A DNA stretch of 64,000 nucleotides, from assembly GCF_030463565.1 (NCBI RefSeq), contig NC_134653.1, forward strand, positions 36,517,150 through 36,581,149, given 5' to 3'. Origin of the DNA: Pelecanus crispus. Lineage: Eukaryota; Chordata; Aves; Pelecaniformes; Pelecanidae. This document shows, piece by piece, positions 12,901 through 26,774 of the stretch. A model generated the notes under the pieces. The model made no database searches and was not told the DNA's origin. It saw nothing but the letters and a program-made list of their open reading frames with translations. The position numbers and the translations under genes are program-made. The first letter of the stretch is position 1. Every line of letters starts with the position of its first letter.

Positions 12901-15900
12901 CAGGTTGTAAAACTCATCAGGGACTGCAAGTAACACATTTGCTTAGTAAGGCTCCCTAAAGTACCTTTTTCATGTTGGACCCCTTCCAGGGCAAGTGTCA
13001 GTACAAGTCTGCTGGTCAGTGCCACACCACCATTGACTTCAAACTAAATTCACTTCTTCCCACCTCAGTCAACAGCACTGGATGACCGCTCATGCCAGCA
13101 AGGGATCCTGGCTTGCACAGCCAGCTCCAGTCCTGTCCATCTCATAAATGCAAATTAGGAATTTCATTTTGCCCAGGGCTGAGCTGCCACTGCTCCTCCC
13201 TTCTCCTGTTTGTACTTCTTCATGGCTGAAATTTTTTGTCTTGCTATGAATGAGTCTCCTCTACTTTTACAAGAATCTCTCATTATACAAGGCTGTAGTT
13301 TTTCTCTCCTCCTTCAGGCATCTTCATTACTGGGTGGTTTAAAAAAAAAACAACAACAAAACCATAGTGCAGTGTGCTGGTCAATAGCAAAATTATGAGA
13401 AGTGTAATCTACTCTCCCCACCCTAATGAGCTGATGAGTAAATAGCTGTCAGGCCACTGCACTGAGCTATCGACTGGGGCTTCCCACAGAGCTGATATGC
13501 TGCGTAGGTACCTGCTGCTGAAGAGAAGGGATCGATATAGGAAACTTCTGAAAACAATACAGGAAGGTTTCAGGGTTTTAAGATGCTCTCTTCTCCTGTG
13601 CTGGGGCAGCACATCTTCATTGCTAGATCAATCGTCATTGTTAGATCACACCTCCCACCCTGCTTCCTGCCTTTCACCTTGAAAAGGTTAAAGGTGTTCT
13701 GTAAACGCATAGACCCTATGACGGAAAAGGCCGATTAGCAAGAAGTGTAGTTTATAGCAGATACTAAGGCAGCTGGCTGAGATAACTTCACCTGCAACGA
13801 GTGCTCCAGAGAAACTTTCCTCAAAGATTTAAGCCTTATCTTCTTGCCCCTACACACCACAGCCATCGCATCGCACATATTGCCTTCCTATTCTACTAAG
13901 AGCCAAAGCTTGAAATTACTTTGCTTCCGAAAGCTGTGGAGGGGCTCCTCCACCGAGTGTCATGCTGTGTCACTCCTCCTCCACTTTCCACTCTATCATC
14001 CTTCATTTAGTCAAACTTTCAGGGCAAGACTCTTATCTTCTGCTGCATGTTTGTTTCTTCTTTTAACCTTTCTTTTCAAGTCTCAGTTGAAAAGTTGTCT
14101 CCCCTTCTAGACCTCAGGGTATTAAATTTTCTATCCTCTGATCCTATTATTTACTTGGACGGTCCAATTTTCTCAAGACTTCTCATAGCTTTTGCTTTTG
14201 TCCTCACCTCTTCTCATTGAAGCTAGGTACAGACACAGATGTCAGCCTTGAATGCCAATTTTGAAGTTTCCAGCACAGAACCTTTTTTTCTTTTTATAAA
14301 ATTACTTCTCATTTGAATGCTTACCATCTTTTTTTAAAGCCCACTTATAATCACTAAAATGAGAATGAAACATTTGCTTTTTCATTAAAAAAAATATTTC
14401 AATTGACATAGCTTGTCTTTTAAAAAATTCCAGAGTATGAACAACTACAAAGGTCTTACTGCATTTGGTAACCTAAAAAAATTCAAATTCTGGGAAAGTC
14501 TTAAGAAATGTTAAATCCCATGGTACTGTAAAAATAGACCTGAATGTCACGTGATTATTGTTTGATGAACTCATAAGCAGCTATACCTGAAACTTCAAGC
14601 GGATAGCACATACCTGCAGATAAATAGCTAGTGACTCAAGTCCCTATTAGATATTGTGTCTAAATCAACAACATATGGAAGCATGCTGTTGTTCTTACAA
14701 AGCTGAAATTCTGTAAACACAAACCATAAGCTTTGTCTTGCATTTATGTATTGTCTCTCACTGAGAGGAATTCTGAAATAAACACTGTCACATTTCTATG
14801 GACTAGTATCATCAATATAGTTAAACATTAAGTTGACCACAAATAAGTGTTCCCATCAGAAAATGGGGTCTGTAGTATTTTTTTAAAGGTGTAACAATTT
14901 GGATGTAATTTTTCAAATGGGAAAACTGAAGAAAATGTTTGGGTCTTGTCAAACAAACAATACAGTAGTTTTGAAACATGGAAAACTTTTGCTTCCATAG
15001 GGAGCCCTGATGAACAACACACTTTCAAAAAATTGGTTGCAAAATTTTCAAAATCAGCACAAGTTTCCATCTTGACATCTTGATCTGTGATAGAAAAAGG
15101 TCTCAGCACATCAGTTTTCCACGGGACGAAGGTTGTATTTGGTGATTTGTTGTAACAATTCTTTAAGGCATAGACATAACTTCACCACTAGTGTCCTGTT
15201 TTTTCAGGATTTGTTGTATGCTGTGGATATTTGGCTTCATCCCATACCTCAGAATGCTGTCATTACAACAGTTATTTTAAGTAATATCAACCTTTTCGTG
15301 CTCAAACTCAAAAATTAAAGATAAAAAAAGGGAAGTGGATTAGACAAGACATTCTATCCCTTCCTTTTACACTGCCCCAAATCATTTTATCACAGGGAAG
15401 ATATTTTCAGCAGATAGGTACTTGTGTCCATTAAAATGCAGCAGAGGAAATTTTAAAAATGATCAAGGGGACACACCGAGATATTCACGTTAAGCAAACA
15501 AGAGAACTTGAGGTACAATTCAGAAAACAGGGAATAAAAAACAAAGCTTAGACAAGATAAAAGGGATAACAACATACAGAGGATAAGTTATCAAACCAAA
15601 GACCTTGAAGTAAAACATATTTTGTTCATTTCAGTAAAGAACATGAGATGCCACACAAGAAGATTATTATTTTCTCCTCTGACAGATTCATGTTTGTAGC
15701 TTTTTAATTTTTTTTATATAGCTGTTCTATAATCAACTTCCTCCTTCAGTCTCCACTCCCAATCTATAGATCTCAAGCCCCAGAAGCTAGTGTGCAGCTG
15801 AACTTACTCAGTTAAGAGATACTGTCAGCTATGAAATTAAAAAAAGAAAAAGAAAATAAGAAACTTGGAAACTGCAGGGTATCTTTAAAATGAGCAATGG

Positions 15901-16736
15901 ACAACACAGCAGAATGCACTGAAAGCCATTTCACAGATCCAGTATCTAGACCGTTAAATTTGATATAAATAACTGGGTTGCAAAAAAGAAAAAAAAAAAG
16001 AGTATTTATTCTTACAAAACAATTTATTGCAATCTAGACTCTCAACCAGTCGAGCCATGGATCAAAAAGCAGAAAATGCTACCATCTTTAAACTCTAGTA
16101 ACATTCAGCACTTGTTGTAAGAGCTCATTTTTAAGATATTGGTGCATGGATTAAGTGGATAGATCTAATCATGCAGAGCATGATCTCAACATCTACTAAT
16201 TGGGGAGAAACGCACCCACAAAATAATATGTTATCACAGAGAATGGGAGGGACCATTAAAAACACCAACCACTCGTTTGATATATCAAGAAATAAAACCA
16301 AAAAGTGAAAAGCAGCTGGTGACCAACCAGGACCTTTCTCAGCATTAGAATCGCACCAGGTTTCTATTCACACTTCTTTGTGAGGGTCACCTTCCACGTA
16401 AGGCAAACCTCAGAGAGCGCCTGTGAAAATTAATCAATAACACTAGAGGGGAAGATGAAAGAACTGATACAGTTCTCTTCCCACCACCTTGGGACACAAT
16501 GCTAGTAGACAAGAGCGAGCTATGATAAGCCTACAATCACAAAAGGATAATCCCCCCGTCAAACAGAATGCCAGCAGACATTGGAATATTAATCATGGAA
16601 AAGCTTTTCTGGTGCTCCTGGATGTGATTTGTATTACACTGGCGATGTCTCGGGTACAAAGGTTTTACTGCCATAAATCGGAAGGTGCCGTGTGTTTTCC
16701 TGCAGTTAGGATCCAAGACAGGTTGGCTTTTGCCCG

Positions 16737-17299
16737 TGCACTGGTTCTGGCTGGGGTGGAGTTAATTCTCTTCACAGTAGCTAGTACGGGGCTATGTTTT
16801 GGATTTGTGCTGGGAACAGTGCTGCTAACACCGGGGTGTTTTCGTTGTTGCTGAGCAGTGCTGACACAGCGCCAAGGCCGTTTCTGCTCCTCACCCCACC
16901 CCAGCAGCGAGCAGGCCGGGGGGCACAAGGAGCTGGGGGGGGACACGGCCAGGACAGCTGAGCCCAGCTGCCCCCAGGGATGTCCCACACTGCACGGCGT
17001 CACGCTCAGCACAGAGCTGGGGGAAGGAGGAGGAAGGGGGGGACGTTGGGAGCGATGGTGTTTGTCTGCCCAAGGCACCGTTACGCGGAATGGAGCCCTG
17101 CTTTCCTGGGATGGCTGAGCACCTGCCTGCCCACGGGAAGCAGCGAACGAATTCCTTGCTTTGCTTGCGTGCACAGCTTTCGCTTTGCCTATTAAACTGT
17201 CTTATCTCAACCCACACGTTTTCTCACTTTTACCCTTCCAATTCTCTCCCCAATCCCACCGAGCAGCTGTGTAGTGCTTAGTTGCCAGTTGGGGGCTCA
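16737..17299 (+). mobile_element. Solitary endogenous retrovirus LTR, degraded
   Basis: A block of about 560 bases reads as an avian ERV LTR of the type that begins near CTGGCTGGGGTGGAGTTAATTC (16746). It has a U3 region with a GC-rich stretch (16860-17040) and a polyadenylation-like CTATTAAACTGTCTTATCTC near 17188. It ends near GTGCTTAGTTGCCAG (17274-17288), after which related copies I remember carry a terminal inverted CA. Where such copies have a TATAAA box (about 17010), this copy reads CTCAGCACAGAGCTGG, so its promoter is probably dead. There is no internal gag or pol sequence beside it. The frames across it (16489-16854 plus, 16665-17174 minus) are LTR artefacts. Exact ends and family name are from memory and uncertain. 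Confidence 0.65.
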
Positions 17300-17623
17300 T
17301 GGATAGTATCATCATAACTGTATTTCCAAAAGTTGGACATGCAGGGGAGAACAAAAGAGACTCTTCTGTATTTGAGGCTTCAGCTGGCCTACGTCAATCC
17401 TATAAGTACTGGTGGTAACCAACATTAATCAGAGCTGCAAGATGGCAGATTAAAAAAAAAATTAAAAACCTCCATGCAGGCACTTTGCCTGACAGCGTAT
17501 AATTAGGCCGAGAAATTCATTGGCCACTGGATGCTCATTACGGCTGTAACCATCAATCAAAGTTGAAGAGGGAGTGGACATCAGACAGTTATGTAATGGT
17601 GCATATGACCCTAATGCTTCAAA

Positions 17624-17669
17624 GGACCACTAAATCTCCACTTTCTGGACCACTAAATCTCCACTTTCT
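17624..17669. repeat. 23-base perfect tandem duplication
   Basis: The unit GGACCACTAAATCTCCACTT plus TCT occurs twice, head to tail, without mismatch. The lack of divergence points to a recent slippage or unequal-exchange event. Confidence 0.9.
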
Positions 17670-20065
17670 GGTCTTAAGCCAATTTTTTTGTGACTAGACA
17701 TTAGGACAAAAGCTTTAAGGCAGGGAAGAGGCAGCAGAGGTTATTCCTCTTCCTAGCACACAAAGGAGTTTTCTTCTGGAGTACTTTGTTACAGGTCAGG
17801 ATACTAGCAGGACATACTAAGCAGATGGAGGCACAAGCTGGGAATTGCCATGTCCACAAATAATTCCCACAGATTCTTGCTAATGCACTATGACATTGTT
17901 CCCAGTACGTACTAGCTGCTGTTCAAACAGGCAAAGAAATAGCCCATATTCTGCACTCCCTTGTGTAGCAGGCACATATTTAAGTACAGTTGCTGCCTTA
18001 CAATGCGCAGTACAAAAGCCCCCGATGTCTTTTGCAGCCTTCCACGACCCTGCTCAGGGAGTGCAAGTTCCGATGGCTTGTGCTGAAGTGAAGCTGTGAA
18101 TCGCGGTAATGAGGTCTCTTCCCTCCTTTCCCCCAGACACTCTTGTAGGCTTCTCTCCAACTGGAAATATCACAGGAGGGGAAAGGTTGGTGGGCTTCTT
18201 TCTTGCAGGACTGGCTACAGTCCAGACCCAAGCATCTGTTAAAGAGCTCACTATTGCTCTTTTCATAACAGTTTTGGCTGGTAAACCTGGTAACAGCTGC
18301 ATGAGCTATGCTTGTGATCCATACAATTAATTTGCAACTGGCAAACCTGTCATTGTTCATCACTAGATGACAGCAATGCACTTCTGTGCGTGCCTTGAAC
18401 TGTTACTGAGGGCACGATTCCAAGCAGCCTTGTGTGGCTCTGTGGCCTGTGTCCCTGCCATAGTCACAGCTACATCGGAAAATGATGGGAAGAGGATGCG
18501 CTTGGGGAGGTAACTCTGCGTGGACTGGTCTTCTCTCCCTTTGGGACTGGTGCCACATCAGTTCAGCAAAATACAAAGTAAACATAGCGGTGGGGCTCAG
18601 GATTTACCCCAAAGCAAAGACTGAAATATTAGCTTGCTTCCTCTCATTACCACAGGGAGCATGCTCAGAGGAACTTAAAGCAACTGCACTACACTGTGTC
18701 ATACACATGACTTTCCTACATCCATGGTACAAGGGCTGATGCTGTTGCAATATAAGGCAGAGACATGAAAAATAAGAGTAACTTCTAACCGTGTGATGCC
18801 ATATAATTCTCATGACCAGGAATAAACACGCTGTACTGCAGGAAAGGCATACCACAGGAGGAATGAAGCCTGTGGTAGCAACTCCTGCTTCAGGATTCCT
18901 GCCTTCCCCTCCTGCTCCTGGGTGCTGCTCAGCGACTACTGGTTGTGCCAGCAAGACCATTTGGGTGACTGCACTGTGAACAAGTCGGTCTGGAAACACC
19001 ATGTCCTATAGCAAGCAACCTGGCCAATTTGCATTTTCTCAAGAGGTTACAATTTAAACTAAAGGGTGGATGCAAGCGAGCTCATAGATGGAGATGGGGG
19101 GTTGGAGGAAGAAATACAAAACCCCAACCAAAGCAAACAGACCGGGTGCATGACCAATTCTCAGCCAAACGCTACTTCAACTGGAGCAACTATCATTTAC
19201 TCCTCCAATTTCCATAGGAAGGCAGTCTATAAGTGTAGCTGTATGCATACATACATATACCCACATTCACATAAATCCTTGGGTGAGAACAAGGAACATT
19301 AATATCTGCAGCTTCAGTAATTCCTTGCCCTGCTGGCAAGAAAAGAATAATTTCTGCTTATTTATATCTATGACAAGCCATTTATTTACACAGTTTTTTC
19401 ATACTGCCCTCTTTTCCTTCTCACCTGATGTTTTTCCCTTTGCTCTATAGTTCTTCATTTATGATAATTATTTCAATTCTGAAGTTAGCTTTAGGGGGGG
19501 CAGTCTTACAGAATATAAATCAAGCCCTTGACCACTTGAGGTCATCAGAGACTTCATGGCAAGAAAGTTATCTGTGAGCAAGAAAACTTCGTTTTCTGTA
19601 CCTACAAGGAATGGCTGTATCTCTGACAAAACAAAAGAGCTGTAGGACCATGGAGAAAAGTTCAGCTGAGAAAGAGAAAATATTTGTATTACTTCTGAAA
19701 TATCAAGTTGTCTGGGCTATCCACCCCCATGTGTCAGGGAACCATGGATTGTTTCTCCCTCACTTTAGTGTGATCATCTGTGGTTGTTTCTTTTCTGGAA
19801 TGGGATCATCCACTAACAAGCTGGCCATTTTGTTCTAGGGGAAGCCATCAGCCAGAGGTGTTCATCCTACATAAAATACGTTGATTCCTCATCCTTCCAG
19901 AAACCAAACCTGAAGTGAGCTTATAAAGAAAGCTGCCATATTCACCTTCAGGACAATTACTCTTATAAAAAGTCACTTGTTTCAGAAATGAGGAGAACAG
20001 TGAAGCTAATAAACATACAAGTTTAGCACAGCAGCCATCCTATGGACACTTAGACTAGCAATATT

Positions 20066-20101
20066 AATTTATAGAGGGTTTTTAATTTATAGAGGGTTTT
20101 T
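20066..20101. repeat. 18-base perfect tandem duplication
   Basis: The unit AATTTATAGAGGGTTTTT occurs twice in a row and is followed by a T- and G-rich low-complexity tract (to about 20127). Confidence 0.9.
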
Positions 20102-23100
20102 TTGTTTGGTTGGTTGGGTTTTTTTCCATTCTCAGTCAATCATCAATCCTCAAGTCCATAGCAGCTTCTCAGATAGCCCCACTGTTCCTTGGAAGGTCTA
20201 ACAGGGCCCAGTGTGACTTTGAACCAGGCAAGATCTGTGTGTACAGGTGTAGGAAGACACAACAGAAAACAACGTTGGGCTGCTCAAGGAGCTAAACTTC
20301 CTATAAATGGTATCTGGGCTACTCTCTACAACAGAAGTACAACAGGTTACAGAGCTGAATCCTTGATTTTTTTTGCAAAACAATAAAAATTATTTTAGAC
20401 CTTCTTGTTCTACAGAAAGTGAACATCATCCTGGGATAGCCTCAACCCTCTTCAAAATTAACTTATTCAGTTCTTCACTAAGTTAACCCAGATGGCTCTG
20501 ACAAACTCTATTCTTACCCTGAATGTGTGTCTTCTGGTTTCATAATCGTGTACAACTTGTGTTGTTGTATTGATCAGTGCAGTATGGGATCCAGAAGACC
20601 TGTACCAAACTGCACATCTCCTTCCTGCTTCTTCTACATTTCCATTCCCTCTCCCACTGCAGACTTCCCTGCTCTGTGTTCACTCCCCTCCCCAGCTGCA
20701 CCTAAACTTGCCCCTTACCCCAGGTTCTGGTCTGCAGGAAATCTCTTTTCCAGCAAGAGCAGCACTCATTCCCACAGCCCATTCAGGATGTGGTATCTTG
20801 GAACATGAAGTTTCTTAAGAAAACATGAGACAGTGTCATTGTGCTTAAAGGACACTAGTGATCAGTAGGGGACTGACTATTCCCTATAATGAAAGGGAAT
20901 GCGGAACAGACCTCAATGTTTGCAGCTCATTGGGGAAGTGGTGTTGTTTTCCCTCTTTAAATAAATTTTGAAAAGACGACAGGTGAACTCTAACTGCAAC
21001 TCCCTCTGTAGGCAATAAAGCATCTGATGGAATCACTGCACATCTGTGAGTGAAGTGATACGGATTAATCAACATACAACATCGTCTATATGGAAAGTAC
21101 TAAGCCTTCCTTGGATTGCTTTACAAGAACATCCTCTCAACATTATTTTGATATTCATACCTCAGACTTTATTTGTTCCTTGTCTTTTGGGGTGATGGAT
21201 GAAGGTTAGAAAAACAAGTCTCAGTGAAGAATTTTCCTTTGGAAAATACTTGAACACTGTACATAAGGATGGACAAAACCAGGTTAATTTTCTCCATTGG
21301 TTTTCATTCATGTAACAGTAGGGGGAACTGGCTGGCAGTTTCTTCACGTTTTCCATCTCTACACCCCCAAATGGAAAACGTGGAAAACTGACATTTTTCA
21401 GAGAAAAAGGTTTCTTTACCACAAAAGTCTCCAGGTAGAGCTCTGTAATTATTTTAACATACACTGGAAATTTGGAAAGATGTGATTTCACATTAGTTTT
21501 GACAATATGAAAGTGCCAAACTGAGATAATTTGAAATGGCTGAAATTGATAAAATAGTGTCTTTTTTGAGCAGGAAGGAAGTTCAACAAATATCAGGTTT
21601 TGATTTATAAACTTAAAGGAAATAATTTTTGTCTAAAAGAATACACTTAAATGAAATCTTGTTAAAGATCTCAGAACTATAGAAGAAGTAATGTTTGTCT
21701 CAACACAAACATGATTTGAGTAAATTACAGGGTATACTAGGAGATACCAGTGTTGATGTCGTCAGTACTCTCAACTGATTTGCTTTAAAATTTTGGTTTT
21801 AACAGCACCTTCCACTGAATTTTGAGACAGTCCTGCAAGTTTCAGAGGACTTCTTCAAAAGAACAGCAGCCTGTTCTTTGGTGTGTCACATGAGCTGTCC
21901 TCTGTCAAATAGGACTGACTTCAGCCTTCTTTCCCCAAAATTCAGTTTTGCCAAAAAACCCTGATATAATAGTAAGTCTTCAAATTCCAATCTAAATTTA
22001 TCCAAAGCCAGTTTATACATGATTTAATTTTGTGCCAGCTTTGTTCTCTAGCTCAGGTATTTCTCTTGCATTTGTAGTTCCTTCTTCTAGGTGAATCTTC
22101 TGCACCTTAAAACTACTTTTCAATCTACCTAGCTCAACAAATAGGCCTATTCATCAACTTACCCTCTGAAATGTTCCTAATTCTTTTTTGAACATGGTTC
22201 AAATGCCAGATCAAATCTTTTTAAGTAAACCTACTCATAAATCTTTGCAGGTAAACATCTGCCATCCACCTAAGTAAACCGAAGGGAAAAGGAGATTCAT
22301 GGCCAGTCAGTTGCTTGCTTTACTCAATTTCTCTGGTTCATCTCTCTGGATGCCTACAGCTTGGCAGAGACAGAAAGCCCATTTGTAGCAGCCAGCTCTG
22401 ACTGCCTTTGGAAAGGTTTGCTAACATGACCTTTTTATGCCCGCATGAGAACACGGAACAAAGCCAAAAGGGAGATGTTTGCAAGACAGAGACAAGTACT
22501 TCATCAAATAGCACTATTAGCAGGACATGTTCGATAACCAGGATATGCCAGTGAGAACGCCCAAGTCCAAACCTAGCATTGATTAGAGCAACTAAAAGAA
22601 CTGGTAAAGATGATTAATCCTTTTATGGACCAGCAGCCAGCCCCCAACACACACAGCTCAGAGAGGAGTTTAATTTCTGCGGTCACTGCACTGCTGCAAG
22701 GGCTGCAGGTACCAAAGCAGCTGGTACTACCAGTGCTGGAGAGAAGACACTGGACATGGTAAATTGATTGAGTTTACATATCTTCCTCAGCTAATTCTTA
22801 GATGTACTTTTCTGTTTAAATCTATGGGACGATTAGGAATGACTTGCTTGTGGCAGAACTGCAGGAGTTTATTAATAATCATATAACAGACAAGAAGAAA
22901 TAAATGGGCACTAGGGAATCTTACAGGCCACCAGAAACACGCTGCTCCATCTTAGGGGCTTGCTGCCATTATACTGATAAATTATGTCTCTATTGCTTGT
23001 CAGCTACAGGATAAGACAGGGCATCTTTATTAGCAACAATGTACTCTAAATTTTTAAAAGAAATCACTTGCTTAAGAGCTCACTCAACACTATTAGCAAT

Positions 23101-26100
23101 ATGCATTACTTTGTGTTGTAGAACAGAAGGGAGTGTTTTAGTAGTAACAGCCTATTTTGACTAATTTTATCTCTGTATCCTGACACTGTAGTGTTGATTT
23201 AGCATTATGCCTGTCAGTTATCTCAGAATGGCAATTCTGTCTTCCAGCTGGGGAATAAAGCTTTAATAAAAATATTTATGGAACATATGATATTTCTCAA
23301 TGATGCCCAAGTTGGGCAGACTCAACTTACAGTAGCAAACATCACCCAAAAAACAATTACAATCAATTCTTTTCAATCTATCAGCAGTTAGACTTGAAAC
23401 ATTAACAAGTGAAGAACTGGGAACATTTACCGCAAAGTCACTGAAATTAAACCAGCATAAGTGAAAAGATGCACTCTTCAGAAATTTGAAAGGCCTATGC
23501 TGCAACTGCTTGGACTGTGCATCTGGACTATGCATCCTTAATACCTTATGCTGCTTTGGCCACGTCTTTTTGACTCAAATGCTCAAAAAGTCACTGCTTG
23601 AGAATTCCAAGAAAGTGACATTTAAAAGCACGGTCAGGGGAAATAAAGTAAACCCAACAGACGAGATGCAGCAAAGAGACCATTCATCTTTCACAAATGA
23701 GCAGGTGGGGCAAGCAATGCAGAATTACAAACACAGACAAAGGAAGAACCAATTGAGCAAACAAAGAACATATGGTCTAGAGACACCATTGCACCATCTG
23801 CCTCCATTTGCAATGGAAATAGAGTTGGGAGTAAATCTGTCTTTTGAGCAGCTGGACAGCTCCTCATCCCATAGGGAACACTGCTCTCCGAAACAAGACA
23901 TTCTAGGAAGAACTATCCTTGTTTACTTAAAAAAGCTTATGTTCCAGCTTTTGGCTGCTCTCATCTAAAGCCTTACTATCTTGCTTCCATCCAAATTGCA
24001 CGTCTCAATGTAAATCAGGAATAACTTGCTGGGACAACTAAAGTAACCTTTGCAGTTGGCTGACAGTCAGCAGATACGGCTATAAGATTCATAGAAGTGT
24101 CAACTGAAAAAAAATCGGTTTCATCAGCAGTAACATGTTTACAACTTAAATGAAGGTTTGGATTTATCCAGGAATCGGCAAAGAAAATGAATGAAAGGAT
24201 GAAGCAAATGCTTTTCCCCCAGGGCTAAGGCTGTTTTAGAGGTAGATTATCTCTAACTTTCTCCATAGGAAAAGCTAAAGATGATAGCCAAGCCTGATTC
24301 CATAATCCTATTTTGTGAAGTGTAAATAGTCAACAAAAGCTGTTGGAAAAGAACAGCATTTTCTTGACAGCTAATCAACCAAGGACTATTTTTTATCTCT
24401 AGGAATGACCAATCCATTGTTGCAGTGTCAGCTTTTATTTGAGGAATACACCACAGTACATCAATGCACATGTGCAGGCATGCAAACCATTTTATCTGAC
24501 AACTGTCATCTTCAGTTATTCTTTTCCTACCTACCTCAGTCTTCTTGTCTTAACCTGTTGTAATGAATTCTAAAGTCCCCCCTGGGATCTTGGCATCTTG
24601 TAAGAGTCCCTGGCAAAAAGGTATTCCAGCCTCTCTCAAGTAGATTTGTGACCCAGTGCAATCAGTACACAGTTGCACAGGAGCAGCTTGAAAGAGAAAA
24701 GTGCATAAAACACACACAGACAAGTGTAGCCCAGAGACCCGATTATGTGCATTTTTAAGCTGTATTGCTACAAGTTAAAAATGATATTTAAAATTACTCT
24801 TGATTTTTTTTTTTTCCCCCAGCAAGCAAGTTCAGCATAATCTCACCCAGGGATGTTAAAAGAGGGGTAGCAGTGGTTCCATTGGTACTCTTCCTCCTTC
24901 TAATACCATATGAAGACTAAGCTCTCATGCAATAGGAGCACACATGGACTAGAAGCAGAGACCAGGCAGCTGCTATAGCCTTGGCTGAGCTTGTCTCAGA
25001 TTCCTGTGAAAAACCCACTGGCAGTTGAAAGAAAATTAATCCATCTTCATCCACTTGGAAATCAATCAATAGATTTGTACTATTGGCAGGCAAGATTCAG
25101 TCCACCTGTCTTCTAACAGAGCTGCTGATTTGGAGAACAGCAGTTTTTGTCTTTTCAGGAGACAATTTTGTTTGAATAGAAGCCCAAGGAATTCTGAGAA
25201 AACAGATCAGCCTGATATTCAGCTAAATGTCTGCCATTAAAAGAAAAGCACGCACTTCTATGTTGAGGTCATTGTCATTCCTCATGGCTTTGAAGGGTCT
25301 CCAGAGCAAGGCAGTTCAGGTTTGAGTTCTGCCAGGTGATGCAATTCATGCGCATCTTGTGCTGCAACCTGAACCACACCGGCTTTTGAGTTCTTGTGCT
25401 GGAAGAATTTTAAGTACCCTTAGAGTTATTACAGCTATGATCTAGAAAGCTTGCTGCATAAACATCCTCCGATGCCAGCAGGAGAACTACGATATACTAA
25501 ACTGTCTTGAATCCCAGAACACAGGAAATTGCAATCTTTTAAGCAGCATTTAATTCTCTTCCCTTCACACCAGAACTACCTGTTCTAAGAACAGATTATT
25601 ACTTTCCCAGTTTCTTCACATTCAATCTTCATTATAATCTGATCAATACATGACCCTTGTCCCCTTGCAATCAACTTTGCCAATAGTTCCAGTTGCATGA
25701 TCAATGCCTGTGTTTCTTAAGCCTTTAACACTTTGCTGCTAGTTACACATTTAGCACACCCGATCGCCCACTGCTGCAAACAGACTTCATGCACACCCGT
25801 CCCTGGAGGACCTCAGTTTTCCCTGGGAAAGATGGCTTTATAACTGAGAAACTCTTGAAAATACTTTCTGACCTTCATACCTATTAAAGCAAGTAGATTC
25901 CAAGAAAGAATTGCTCTACGATGATTTTATTTCAGAATTAAATCAGTTGGCAAGCATGGATGGATATTTACCAAATACGTAAGGTGTGCAGAAACCAAGT
26001 ATTCATGAACAAAACAGGTGAGGGAGGGAAGTGTTTCTTTTCAAGGTTAAAAAAGAAATAAAATTAATTTTGACATGTCCAACTGTTTCTGTACTCTGGC

Positions 26101-26585
26101 ATGATTTGAATAGTAAATAACTTAATTAGATGACTGTGGTAAGTATGAGAGACTGGAATGGAATTCTGTAAAGACTCTCAACCAGCTATCATTATTCTTA
26201 TTTATGCTTCTTTACCCCTTGCCCTAACTGCACTAATAACAGAAGGAATAAGTACTGCTATTGTCTTCCCATATCTGTTCTGCTTTCAGAACAATTTTAA
26301 TTTTCCCCTCCTTCCTCTAAGATATAACTTCATTTCTAATTACTGTTTTCTGTTCCATTTCATTCCCCATATTTTTTTTTAAGAATAGGAAAAAGGTGAA
26401 CTCTATGCTGTTTTGACTCTGCATGATCACCCTTAACCACATGAAGCTCCCAGCTATTTTTAACATACGCACATTTCTCGGGACCCAGCTGATATAACAT
26501 ACTTTATTTCCTTCGCAGCGTCTTCTGAATTTCTTTGTTAACATGCACTTTAAACAATATAGTTTGCATTGAACAATGAGGTTGT

Positions 26586-26774
26586 CCGACAATGAAAGAA
26601 ATCGGCTTTTTTCTATACATACAGCTACGCGGCAAAACACGGTCCCTGTGGCAGGTGAAGCAATACGTCCGCATTAACGCGGCGTTGCACCTAGGCCTGA
26701 TAACTGCGCGACAGGATGCCTCAGCACTGGCAGAGCAGCACGTTAACGCAGCAATGCTGCTTTTGAGGTCCAAA
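26586..26774. other. Isolated CpG cluster
   Basis: About 15 CpG occur in 190 bases of otherwise AT-rich DNA, with the core ACGTCCGCATTAACGCGGCG and a nearby CACGTTAACGCAG. Short frames cross it on both strands but match nothing known. It could be a small unmethylated regulatory element. Confidence 0.4.

Larger units (their letters stand above)
1..16736. other. Gene-free AT-rich stretch
   Basis: I see no exon, RNA gene or recognisable mobile element. It holds homopolymer runs, the CAA microsatellite, a C9 run near 4056 and the purine tract at 9864. Open frames reach at most 99 codons (minus strand, 4948-5247) and none has domain-like sequence or splice context that I could support. Confidence 0.6.

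Noticed and set aside
16489..16854. 121-codon plus-strand frame with a hydrophobic end
   Set aside because: Its C-terminal third (ALVLAGVELILFTVAS) is a translation of the ERV LTR's U3 region, not a membrane protein.
17998..18381. 127-codon minus-strand frame with overlapping frames on both strands
   Set aside because: Several frames are open at once and none is protein-like; it is best explained by composition.
23486..23968. 160-codon plus-strand open frame
   Set aside because: No recognisable domain, AT-rich codons, no splice or promoter context, and a length that can occur by chance in 64 kb read in six frames.
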